Shown here piece after piece: positions 51,581 to 59,518 of a stretch of 64,000 nucleotides of DNA (position 1 is the first letter of the stretch; each line of letters opens with the position of its first letter). The position numbers were made by a program, and so were the translations under genes. The DNA lies in the NCBI GenBank assembly GCA_040385105.1, contig JAZKHY010000036.1, forward strand, positions 1 through 64,000, written 5' to 3'. Source of the DNA: JACMQX01 sp040385105. Its GTDB lineage: Bacteria; Pseudomonadota; Gammaproteobacteria; Burkholderiales; Burkholderiaceae_C. The notes beneath the pieces are model-generated. The model did not search any database. It saw nothing but the letters and a program-made list of their open reading frames with translations, and was not told the DNA's origin.

Positions 51581-53209
51581 TCAGCGTTTCGCATGGCGCG
51601 CCACGAAGCTGTTCACGGCATTGACCACAGCGTCCGAGTCGCCGTGCCACAGAAAGTGGTCGTCGCCCGCCAGCATGGCCAGCTCGGCCCCGGGGATGTG
51701 GGCCGCCAGGTATTCGCCCGCGCCCTTGCGCACAATGCGGTCACCTTCGCGCTGGACGACGAGCGTCGGCACCGCGATGTGCGGCAGGCGGGCGCGCACG
51801 TCCATGCTGTGGAAGGCCTTGACCAGCGACGCGACGCTGTTCTGCGAGGCCGCCTGCCGCAGCATGCGGGCCCACCAGGACTGCACGTCCGGCTCCGCCG
51901 CTGCCGACGGGGCGAACATGTTCAGCGTGGGTATGCCGCCCCAGCCGGAGTGCAGGATGTCGATCCACTTCTGCAGCGCCGCGTCGTCCATGGCCCAGGG
52001 GTAGTCCTCGGCCCAGGCGCCGCGCGCATTGGCGCCGAACAGCAGCAGGCCGGCCACCCTTTCCGGATGCGTGGCCGTCATCTCGATGCCGATGGTGCCG
52101 CCCACCGACGAGCCGAGGATCCATGCCCTGGGTGCGCCAATCGCATCGAGCACGGCCAGCACGTCTTCAATCGCGGCCTCGGCGGTCGGGGCCACGCCGA
52201 TGCGTTCGGACAGGCCGGTGCCGCGCCTGTCCATCAGCACGATGCGGTGGTTCACGGCCAGGCGGTCCAGGACCTGGCGGATGCGCGGCTCGTCAAGGGC
52301 CACTTCCACATGGGAGAGCAGGCCGGGGATGATGACCAGCGTTTCCGGGCCGCTGCCTTGTGCTGCGAAAGCCACCGCGCCGTCGCTCGTCTGCGCAAAC
52401 TGGATCTGGACCCGGGTCTGCGGCTGCGCCTCAAGGCGCGCCTGTGCGTCGCCGTGCGCCACGGCGGCCGCATAGGCGGCCTCGATGCGCGCCGAAGGGC
52501 GCACGCCCAGCTCCCGGCGCAGCACCTCGGCGCAGTTGAAATAGGCGGTTTCCACAGCCGCCATGTTGCCGAGCCTGGCCCACGCGCCGATGACGGCTGC
52601 ATGGGCCTTCTCGGCGCAGGCGTCGAGCTTGAGCACCTGCTCGGCCGCTTCGAGCGCGGCTTCGGGCTTGCCGCGCAGCAGCTGCAGCTCGGCCAGCCGC
52701 AGCAGCGCGCGCGAGACCAGCCGCTCATGCTCGGCGCGGTGGCGCGCGACCCAGTCAAAGAACAGGTCTGACTCAAGGCTGAAGCCGTGCAGGAACTGCG
52801 CGGCTTCAGCCTGCGGCAGCAGCGCGGCCTGCTGCTCCGGCAAGTCCAGCTCGCTGGCCCGCAGCACGGCATGGGCCGCGCTGCGCACTGCGACGACGTC
52901 GCAGCTGAAGTCCAGTGCATCGCTGATGTTGAGGGTGTCGGCATCGCCGGTGACGATCTCCACACCGGCGGTGGTGTTGACCTGGTGGGCCAGCCTGCGC
53001 AACCGGGTGCGGCCCAGGGCCTCATCGGCATCGGGCCACAGCATCATCGCGGCCTGCGAGCGCGACACCTTCCTGCCTGCCTCGGCCAGGTAGGCGAGCA
53101 GCGCCAGCCCGCGTTTCAGGTTGAGCGGCGGCTCTGAATCACCGACCCGCAGCCTCGGGTAGGCGTGAATCTGCAGCTTGACGGCGGGCAGGGAGGATGG
53201 GGGAGTCAT
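51581..53209 (-). CDS. SARP/BTAD regulator fused to an alpha/beta hydrolase
   Basis: This 542-residue protein joins two unrelated parts. Residues 1 to about 265 are a SARP-like winged helix (LALLAYLAEAGRKVSRSQAA, LGRTRLRRLAHQV) with a BTAD (LLRLAELQLLRGKPEAALEA, RRELGVRPSARIEAAYAAAV). Residues 275 to 540 are an alpha/beta hydrolase: the block PETLVIIPGLLSHVEVALDE, the nucleophile elbow ILGSSVGGTIGIEM (Ser) near 362, the Asp in QREGDRIVRKG, and the His in AGDDHFLWHG. The hydrolase triad is intact. It could be a regulator that senses or cuts its ligand. The N-terminal half is closely related to the protein at 33636. Its first 71 bp overlap the upstream hydrolase gene. Confidence 0.85.
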   Translation of the reverse strand: MTPPSSLPAVKLQIHAYPRLRVGDSEPPLNLKRGLALLAYLAEAGRKVSRSQAAMMLWPDADEALGRTRLRRLAHQVNTTAGVEIVTGDADTLNISDALDFSCDVVAVRSAAHAVLRASELDLPEQQAALLPQAEAAQFLHGFSLESDLFFDWVARHRAEHERLVSRALLRLAELQLLRGKPEAALEAAEQVLKLDACAEKAHAAVIGAWARLGNMAAVETAYFNCAEVLRRELGVRPSARIEAAYAAAVAHGDAQARLEAQPQTRVQIQFAQTSDGAVAFAAQGSGPETLVIIPGLLSHVEVALDEPRIRQVLDRLAVNHRIVLMDRRGTGLSERIGVAPTAEAAIEDVLAVLDAIGAPRAWILGSSVGGTIGIEMTATHPERVAGLLLFGANARGAWAEDYPWAMDDAALQKWIDILHSGWGGIPTLNMFAPSAAAEPDVQSWWARMLRQAASQNSVASLVKAFHSMDVRARLPHIAVPTLVVQREGDRIVRKGAGEYLAAHIPGAELAMLAGDDHFLWHGDSDAVVNAVNSFVARHAKR

Positions 53210-54131
53210 GGCTGTCGGTGCGGCTCACAGGCTCCGCATTATCAGGCAAGCCCCTGAGCCATTGGGCGATCGCAACCGATGCCTGTGCGGCCTCGCGCAC
53301 CCACGAGAAGTGGCGGCGCCAGGGGTTGTGCGCAGGCACGCCGGGGATCTCGCAGTGGGTTGGCTGCGCGGAAGGTATGAAGCTCAGCAGCTCTTCTGCC
53401 GCGCGGCGGGGTGCCACGGCATCGCCGCTGACGCACAGCGCAAGCACCGGCAGGCTCACCGTGTCCAGTACCGCCTGGCGCCCGCGCGGCCCCATGGGGT
53501 CGCCGGCGATGCTGTAGCGGCCGGTGGTGGCATTGACGGACCAGTCGCGCATCAGCCGGCGCGGCTGGTCGCCGCCGAAGCCGAGCCGGCGCCCCGGGTA
53601 CCAGGGCAGGCACAGCGCCAGGAACCTGACCAGGTACACCATGGCCATGGCCTTGAGCCGGAAGCGGCCCCAGGCCCTGTAGTGCGCCGTGCCGCAGGCG
53701 GCCAGCACCAGGCCGGCAATGCTGTCGTGGATGCGCGGCAGCGCCAGCACGGCGAGTTGCCCGCCCAGGCTGTGGCCCACGATGTACAGCGGGCGCTCGG
53801 GAAACCACCCCATCAGCTGCTCTACATAGGCCGGGATGCAGTCGTCCACGATCTCGCGGTAGCCGAAGCTTGCGCCCCGGCGCGCCGCCATCCGGCTTGC
53901 GCCCTGGCCTGGCAGCTCGCCAATGGCCACGGGCCCCTGGAGCAGGTCGCACAGCTGGAGCGCCAGGGGCTGGTAGAAGGAAGCCGGTGTGCCCATGGCG
54001 GGCAGCACCAGGATGACCGGCGCGCCGTCCGGTATGCCGGCTTCAGGAAGGGCGACGCACATGGGCGTCGCGATGAGCGGGTTGGCGCCGGGCCGTACGA
54101 TCGGCGCCGGCAGCCTGGTGAGGCGGGGCAT
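53139..54131 (-). CDS. Alpha/beta hydrolase
   Basis: This 330-residue hydrolase has the oxyanion/N-terminal block VILVLPAMGTPASFYQPLAL, the nucleophile elbow YIVGHSLGGQLAVLAL (Ser near residue 125), CVSGDAVAPRRAAEELL with a likely Asp, and HCEIPGVPAHNPWRRH. The predicted start is 54131 (MPRLTRLPAPIVRPG), with GGAG upstream. The 3' end overlaps the fusion regulator by 71 bp in another frame. An esterase role is plausible. Confidence 0.82.
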   Translation of the reverse strand: MPRLTRLPAPIVRPGANPLIATPMCVALPEAGIPDGAPVILVLPAMGTPASFYQPLALQLCDLLQGPVAIGELPGQGASRMAARRGASFGYREIVDDCIPAYVEQLMGWFPERPLYIVGHSLGGQLAVLALPRIHDSIAGLVLAACGTAHYRAWGRFRLKAMAMVYLVRFLALCLPWYPGRRLGFGGDQPRRLMRDWSVNATTGRYSIAGDPMGPRGRQAVLDTVSLPVLALCVSGDAVAPRRAAEELLSFIPSAQPTHCEIPGVPAHNPWRRHFSWVREAAQASVAIAQWLRGLPDNAEPVSRTDSHDSPILPARRQAADSRLPEAAGR

Positions 54132-54195
54132 GCAGGGAAGACTCCATCGGGAACAGCCCCGCATTGGGCCCTGCGGCTGTCCTTTTTGCGTCTGC

Positions 54196-55185
54196 TCAGT
54201 CGACCCGGATCTTGTTGCGGTCGATCACGCCCTGGTAGGTGGCCGTGTCTTTCTGGATGCGCGCGGCAAGCGCCTTGGGGTTGATCTCGTCCACACGCCA
54301 GCCCTGCAGGAAGAGCTTCTGGCGCATTTCGCGCGAGCCGATGATCTTCTCGAGTTCGGCAGCCAGCCTGGCCTGGCTGGCGGCAGGCATGCCCGCCGGC
54401 GCCATGACGGCATTCCACACCTCGATGTTCAGGCCCCGGGCGCCCACTTCTTCCATCGACGGCAGCGTGGGCGCGAGCGGGCTGCGTTTGGCCGATGTGA
54501 CGGCAATGGCATCGATCTTGCCGGCCTGCACCAGCGGCATCACGGTGGACGACGGCAGCAGCGTCATTTGGACCTGGCCGCTCATCATGGCGTTCAGGAT
54601 GGGCGGTCCGCCATTGAACGGCACATGCAGCGGGTTGATGCTGAGTGCCGACTTGAGCAGCTCCATGCCCAGGTGGCCGCCCGAGCCGGGGCCGATGGAG
54701 CCGTAGGCGAGCTTGTCGCCGTCGGTGCGGGCCTGGCGGATGTAGCTGTCCGCCGCGCCGCTGGCCGGCGACTTCGCCACCACCCAGACCAGCGGCGCGG
54801 AGCCGATGAGGGCGATCGGCGCGAAGTCCTTGAGCGGGTCGTAGGGCAGTTTGGCGTAGAGGAATTTGGAGCTGGTGAGCGGCCCATTGCCGATGACGCC
54901 GATGGTGTGGCCGTCATCGGCCCTGGCGATCAGGTCAGCGCCGATGTTGCCGCTGGCGCCGGGCTTGTTGTCAACGACCACCGGCTGGCCGAGGGCCCTG
55001 GACAGGGGCTCGGCAATCAGCCGCGCCTGCACGTCAGGCGACGAGCCGCTGGGGTAGCCGACGATCATGCGGATGGGCTTGACGGGCCATGCCTGCGCCT
55101 GTGCAGCGGTGCCCAGCGCCAGGCCGAGCGGCAGCAGGGCGGCACCGATCAGGAAGCTGCGTTTGGGGGTGTGGATGGTGTTCAT
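54196..55185 (-). CDS. Bug-family tripartite tricarboxylate transporter receptor (copy 3)
   Basis: This 329-residue protein has a signal peptide (SFLIGAALLPLGLALGTAAQ) and the Bug fold: AWPVKPIRMIVGYPSGSSPD, IADELIARADDGHTIGVIGN-like region (LIARADDGHTIGVIGNGPLT), LHVPFNGGPPILNAMMSGQV. It overlaps the dimeric-barrel gene by 4 bp and has AAGGAGA upstream. The operon order is alcohol dehydrogenase, barrel protein, receptor. Confidence 0.92.
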   Translation of the reverse strand: MNTIHTPKRSFLIGAALLPLGLALGTAAQAQAWPVKPIRMIVGYPSGSSPDVQARLIAEPLSRALGQPVVVDNKPGASGNIGADLIARADDGHTIGVIGNGPLTSSKFLYAKLPYDPLKDFAPIALIGSAPLVWVVAKSPASGAADSYIRQARTDGDKLAYGSIGPGSGGHLGMELLKSALSINPLHVPFNGGPPILNAMMSGQVQMTLLPSSTVMPLVQAGKIDAIAVTSAKRSPLAPTLPSMEEVGARGLNIEVWNAVMAPAGMPAASQARLAAELEKIIGSREMRQKLFLQGWRVDEINPKALAARIQKDTATYQGVIDRNKIRVD

Positions 55186-55916
55186 GCGTTGTCTCCTTGG
55201 ATGAATGGTGACAGCAATTCAGGGCGCTGGGGTTGCCGGGCTGAAAGCGGTGAGAGAAGCTCGTCCTGCCGGACCTGGGTCAGCAGTTCGAAATGATCGG
55301 GTGGCGTCACGGGCGTGAGGCCTGGTGCCAGGGCTTGCAGCAGTTGTTGCGTCGCCTCGCGCAGTGCGGCATCGTCCAGGTGGTCCAGCATCACGACAAA
55401 CTGGTGCTGCGCTGCGGCGCCGGCATCCACGTTCGCCAGCGGGAAGTCGCTGGTGGGCCGGGCGGGGCCCCATTGCGCGCTCACGAGGCCGGCCTTGCTG
55501 GTGATGCTGCGCAACGCCGCGTCAATCAAGGCGCCCGCATCCGCATCGTCTGACTGCAGGTGGAGCGTCACCAGGCGCGATGCCGACGAGTTGCCATGGG
55601 CGCCGCCCAGCCCGCAGGGCATGCGGAAGAAGTCGCGCATCTGAGGCCGGATGCGTGCGGACCACACGGTGGGGTTGGTGAACACGTCGCGGTACTGCGG
55701 CGTGGCCAGCGCATCGGCCGACTCCAGCCAGTAGCAGGTGTAGTAGCGCAGCGGATTGGCCGTGGACCGGTAGCGCCGCGCCTCGATGAAGCCGGGCAGG
55801 CCGACGCGCTCGGGCACATGCTCGAAGCTGTGCCAGGTTTCGTATTCCTTCTGCACGCCCTCACCGCTGATGCTGTTCCACAGCGCGAGGAACGCGCGGG
55901 CCGTGCGCTGCGTCAC
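55182..55916 (-). CDS. EthD-like dimeric alpha/beta barrel protein, unknown function
   Basis: This 244-residue protein appears to hold two ferredoxin-like halves. The first starts ARAFLALWNSISGEGVQKEY, then WHSFEHVPERVGLPGFIEAR, as in EthD/antibiotic-monooxygenase-like barrels. The second is around residues 120-215 (LVTLHLQSDDADAGALIDAA, QHQFVVMLDHLDDAALREAT). No catalytic residue is certain. It begins with a GTG that overlaps the stop of the alcohol dehydrogenase gene and ends overlapping the Bug gene, so it is in the same operon. Confidence 0.6.
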   Translation of the reverse strand: MTQRTARAFLALWNSISGEGVQKEYETWHSFEHVPERVGLPGFIEARRYRSTANPLRYYTCYWLESADALATPQYRDVFTNPTVWSARIRPQMRDFFRMPCGLGGAHGNSSASRLVTLHLQSDDADAGALIDAALRSITSKAGLVSAQWGPARPTSDFPLANVDAGAAAQHQFVVMLDHLDDAALREATQQLLQALAPGLTPVTPPDHFELLTQVRQDELLSPLSARQPQRPELLSPFIQGDNA

Positions 55917-56959
55917 AGCACCTCCAGGCCCGGCTGCACCATGACCTTGGTGGCAAGCTTGTTGCGCGCGAGGGCAAAGCCTTCCACAGCCTGCGACAGC
56001 GGCATGCGGTGGGTGATCATGTGGCGCAGCGTGTCCTGGTGGTCCTGCATGTAGGCGACCACCTGCGGCCAGGCGGCTTCCGGCGCGCGGTAGGATCCGC
56101 GGATTTCCTGGTGCTGGCGCACCAGCGCCGTCAGGTCCACCGCCACCGGCGCGGCATGGATGCCGGTGATGACGAGCACGCCATGGGGCTTGAGCGCGGC
56201 AAGGCCTGCGTTCACGACGGCTGCAGCGCCGGTGGCTTCGATCACCACGTCGAACCTGCCTTCGGCAAGGTAGGGTTTCAGGCCTTCGTCCATGCCGGCC
56301 TGTGCAAAGTCGATGAGGTCGGTGAAGCCCATGGTCCGCAGCACGTCCAGGCGCGGCTTGTCGTCATGGCCCGCCACTACGACCTGGCGCGCGCCGGCCG
56401 CGCGCGCGAACAGCGCGATGCCCTGGCCTATGTTGCCGGGGCCGAAGACCAGCACCCGGTCGCCCTGCTTCACACCGCCGGTGCGTACCGACTCCCAGCT
56501 CACCGTCAGCGGCTCGGCCAGCGCGGCGACCTCGGCGTCAACGCCTGCCGGGACCGGCACGCAGTTGCGCGCCGGAACCCGCACCCATTCGGCAAAGGCG
56601 CCATCGCGCATCACGCCGATGCCGCGCCTTGTGACGCAGGCGTCAAAGTCGCCGGCCTGGCAGGCGGCGCACTGGCCGCAGGTGGTGGAAGGCCGCACGG
56701 TGACGAGCTGCCCCGGCGCGAAGCCTTTGACGCCTTCGCCCAGCGTGGTGACTTCACCGCTGAACTCGTGGCCGATGGTCACCGGCAGGGCCGGCGTCAT
56801 GAAGTGGTAGCTGGGCGTCCATTCGTCGATATGCAGGTCGGTGCCGCAGACGCCGGTGGACTGCACCCGCAGCAGGACTTCGCCGGGGCCGGGTGCCGGG
56901 CGGGGTGTGTCTTCCAGGGCCAGGCCGTGGGCGGGGGAGAGCTTGCGCAGGGATTTCAT
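55913..56959 (-). CDS. Zinc-dependent alcohol dehydrogenase, MDR family
   Basis: This 348-residue enzyme has the catalytic-zinc ligands TGVCGTDLHI (Cys), GHEFSGEV (His-Glu) and the structural-zinc set CGQCAACQAGDFDAC. The coenzyme motif VLVFGPGNIGQGIALFARAA lies near residue 172. The pattern resembles threonine/sorbitol-type dehydrogenases. The start at 56959 (MKSLRKLSPAHGLALED) follows a 56-bp divergent gap upstream of the LysR gene at 57043. Confidence 0.92.
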   Translation of the reverse strand: MKSLRKLSPAHGLALEDTPRPAPGPGEVLLRVQSTGVCGTDLHIDEWTPSYHFMTPALPVTIGHEFSGEVTTLGEGVKGFAPGQLVTVRPSTTCGQCAACQAGDFDACVTRRGIGVMRDGAFAEWVRVPARNCVPVPAGVDAEVAALAEPLTVSWESVRTGGVKQGDRVLVFGPGNIGQGIALFARAAGARQVVVAGHDDKPRLDVLRTMGFTDLIDFAQAGMDEGLKPYLAEGRFDVVIEATGAAAVVNAGLAALKPHGVLVITGIHAAPVAVDLTALVRQHQEIRGSYRAPEAAWPQVVAYMQDHQDTLRHMITHRMPLSQAVEGFALARNKLATKVMVQPGLEVL

Positions 56960-57016
56960 GGGCGTGAGTGTCGGCGGGCCAGTGACATACGTCAAAGACT
57001 CATTTAATATGAAATC

Positions 57017-57033
57017 CATACGTATTGAGTATG
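57017..57033. promoter_or_regulatory. Candidate LysR binding site
   Basis: CATAC-N7-GTATG is a perfect 5-bp dyad with a 7-bp spacer. It holds a T-N11-A core as in LysR boxes and lies in the divergent gap between the alcohol dehydrogenase and LysR genes, 10 bp before the LysR ATG. Confidence 0.45.
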
Positions 57034-57042
57034 TGAAACCCG

Positions 57043-57957
57043 ATGGAACTCAGGCATCTGCGCTATTTCGTCACCGTGGCCGAATGCGGCAGCGTGAGCC
57101 GCGCGGCCACCAAGCTGTTCATCGCCCAGCCGCCGCTGTCGGCCCAGATCCGCCAGCTCGAGGAAGAGGTCGGCGCAAGCCTGCTGGTGCGCCTGCCGCG
57201 CGGTGTGCAGCTCACGCCTGCCGGCATGTCATTCCTGGAAGACGCCCGGGCCATCCTGGCGCGGGCCCAGCAGGCCGCCGTGCGGGCGCGTGAGCGGCAG
57301 TCCGGGCACCGCAGCACGCTGCGCCTGGCGGTCATGCCATCGGCCACGCACTCCATCCTGCCGGGCTTCCTCAAGCGGCTCGAAAAGACCGGGCTGGACG
57401 TGGCGGTGGAGGTGCGCGAGATGATCCCGTCAAGCCGCCAGCTGCAGGCGCTGCGCAATTCGGAGATCGACCTGGGCTTCATCCGCCCCGGCGAAGACTC
57501 GCTGCCGCCCGAGACGGTGCATTACATCGACGACCCGTATTGCCTGGCCATTCCCGCAGGCCACGCCCTGGCCAAACCACGCGGTCCACTGAACCTGAAG
57601 CTCGCCGCGCATGAACGCTTTGTGGGCTTCTCACGCTACCAGGAGAGCGATTACTTTGACCAGACGGCCGCCCTGTGCGTGGAAGCGGGTTTCCGCCCTG
57701 ACCTGCGGCATGAGGCCGGCCAGTTCGTGAGCGTGCTGGCCATGGTGGCCTGCGGCCTCGGCGTGGCCATCGTGCCCGCGTCCTGCGCCACGCTCGGCCC
57801 GGGCAAGGTGGTGTTCCGTCGCCTCACCGGCTCGCGCCACCGAAGCCGGCTGGTGATGGTGCGCGGCGAGCAGCAGGTGCAGGACGACTGGAGCGCGCAG
57901 GTTGTTGAGGCGGCCGTGGCTGAACTGAAGGCGCTCGCCTTGACGCTGAAGGCCTAA
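57043..57957 (+). CDS. LysR-family transcriptional regulator
   Basis: This 304-residue regulator has the helix-turn-helix GSVSRAATKLFIAQPPLSAQ followed by RQLEEEVGASLLVRLPRGVQ, and an effector domain from about 90 (TLRLAVMPSATHSILPGFLK). It is divergent from the alcohol dehydrogenase/barrel/Bug operon and is probably its regulator. Its stop converges with the NTF2-like gene. Confidence 0.93.
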   Translation: MELRHLRYFVTVAECGSVSRAATKLFIAQPPLSAQIRQLEEEVGASLLVRLPRGVQLTPAGMSFLEDARAILARAQQAAVRARERQSGHRSTLRLAVMPSATHSILPGFLKRLEKTGLDVAVEVREMIPSSRQLQALRNSEIDLGFIRPGEDSLPPETVHYIDDPYCLAIPAGHALAKPRGPLNLKLAAHERFVGFSRYQESDYFDQTAALCVEAGFRPDLRHEAGQFVSVLAMVACGLGVAIVPASCATLGPGKVVFRRLTGSRHRSRLVMVRGEQQVQDDWSAQVVEAAVAELKALALTLKA

Positions 57958-58421
57958 AGCCCCAGGTCACTCAACCCGGGGTGGTCATCCGGCCGCCTGC
58001 CAAGGGGCCAGTGGAACTTGCGGTCTCCGGCCTTGATCGGCATGTCGTTGATGCTGGCAAAGCGCCGCTGCATGAAGCCATGCTCGTTGAACTCCCAGTT
58101 CTCGTTGCCATAGCTGCGGTACCAGTGGCCCGAGTCGTCATGCCACTCATAGGCAAAGCGCACCGCGATGCGGTTGCCGGTGAAGGCCCAGACTTCCTTG
58201 ATCAGCCGGTAGTCCAGCTCCCTGGCCCACTTGCGCTGCAGGAACTGCCTGACCTGCTCACGGCCCACCGGGAACTCGGCGCGGTTGCGCCACTGCGTGT
58301 CTTCCGTATAGACCTGCACCACGCGGTCGGGGTCGCGCGTGTTCCAGGCATCTTCGGCCATGCGCGCTTTCTTCGCGGCAGTTTCAGCGTCGAACGGGGG
58401 AAGCGGGGGCTTGGTTTCCAT
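57954..58421 (-). CDS. DUF1348-type NTF2-like protein
   Basis: This 155-residue protein fits the DUF1348/NTF2-like family: MAEDAWNTRDPDRVVQVYTE, WRNRAEFPVGREQVRQFLQR, FAYEWHDDSGHWYRSYGNEN, NWEFNEHGFMQRRFASINDM. No reaction is known. It starts 8 bp after the stop of the metallo-beta-lactamase gene, so it is co-transcribed. Confidence 0.88.
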   Translation of the reverse strand: METKPPLPPFDAETAAKKARMAEDAWNTRDPDRVVQVYTEDTQWRNRAEFPVGREQVRQFLQRKWARELDYRLIKEVWAFTGNRIAVRFAYEWHDDSGHWYRSYGNENWEFNEHGFMQRRFASINDMPIKAGDRKFHWPLGRRPDDHPGLSDLGL

Positions 58422-58429
58422 GGGCCGCG

Positions 58430-59401
58430 TTACTTCAGCGACGTGTAGTTCACCGGCACAAACACATAGCCCTTGCCCGCCGACGCCTTGCGCAGGTGGC
58501 CCAGGCCCGGGAACGACAGGTGCGATGCGCCGACAAGGTATCCGCCCCTGGCTGCTTCAGCATAGGCGGCCTTGCGCTGCTTTGCAGCGGCTTTGCTGTC
58601 GGTGTCGAACTGGATGGTCACTCCCGGGTCTTCAAACTGTACGGCGGCCACATGCATCAGGTCGCCCCAGAGCACCAGCTTTTCGCCGCCGCTCTCGACG
58701 ACATAAATGGTGTGGCCCGCGGTGTGGCCGTGTGTTGCCACAGCCTTGATGCCGGGCACGAGTTCGGTGTTGCCCTCAAAGGTCTTGAGTTTGCCTGCTG
58801 CCTTGTAGGGGTTGACCGAGGCCATCGCGCCCTGGAAGAAGCCTTTGGCGTCGGCGGGTGCGGAATTCATCTTTGCCTCGTCGAGCCAGAAGTCGGCGTC
58901 GGCCTTGTCCAGCCGCAGTGTTGCATTGGGAAAGGCCATGGCCGCGCCGGCCATCAGGCCGCCGACATGGTCCGGGTGCATGTGGGTGATGTAGATCTCG
59001 TCCACCTGCGCGGGCTGGTAGCCGGCCGCCTTGAGGTTGTTCAGCATGTTGCCCAGCGTCGGGCCGAACAGGCCGGCGGCGCCGGTGTCGATCAGCACCA
59101 GCTTGCTGCCGGTGTTGATGAGGTAGGCATTGACGGACGTTTCCACCGTCTCGGGCAGGAAGGCGCGCTTGAGGGCGGCGCCTGATTTGGCCGGCTTGGT
59201 GTTGAGCAGCTTGGTGACGGGAAGCTTGACGGTGCCGTCGGAAATGGCGGTGACTTCAAAGCTGCCGAGCATCATGCGGTAGTAGCCGGGCGCCTGGGTC
59301 TTGACCATGGGGGCCTCGGCAAATGCCGCACCGGTGAAGGCGGTGCCGCCCAGCAGCAGGAGCGTGGCGGTGGCGAGGGAGGTGAGGTGACGACGTAGCA
59401 T
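58430..59401 (-). CDS. Exported metallo-beta-lactamase-fold hydrolase
   Basis: This 323-residue protein has a signal peptide (LATATLLLLGGTAFTGAAFA) and the metal-binding signature YITHMHPDHVGGL (His-x-His-x-Asp-His). ATHGHTAGHTIYVVE and VLWGDLMHVAA supply further ligands. It would cleave an ester, lactone or similar bond in the periplasm. A start at 59401 with AAGGAG upstream is preferred over a longer frame. It precedes the NTF2-like gene. Confidence 0.88.
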   Translation of the reverse strand: MLRRHLTSLATATLLLLGGTAFTGAAFAEAPMVKTQAPGYYRMMLGSFEVTAISDGTVKLPVTKLLNTKPAKSGAALKRAFLPETVETSVNAYLINTGSKLVLIDTGAAGLFGPTLGNMLNNLKAAGYQPAQVDEIYITHMHPDHVGGLMAGAAMAFPNATLRLDKADADFWLDEAKMNSAPADAKGFFQGAMASVNPYKAAGKLKTFEGNTELVPGIKAVATHGHTAGHTIYVVESGGEKLVLWGDLMHVAAVQFEDPGVTIQFDTDSKAAAKQRKAAYAEAARGGYLVGASHLSFPGLGHLRKASAGKGYVFVPVNYTSLK

Positions 59402-59518
59402 GGAGTTGCTCCTTGGGATGGCTTGGGTCCGGTATGGGACGCGTGCCACGCGGATACGCGCCATGGCACGGGGCACATTATGGAGTGCATCGCGCGCGCC
59501 TGCAGGCGCTGGCGCGGG

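Noticed and set aside
59496..59509. Short perfect palindrome GCGCCTGCAGGCGC after the metallo-beta-lactamase-fold gene start region
   Set aside because: Short GC-rich palindromes arise often by chance at this GC content, and it has no T-tract or partner site.
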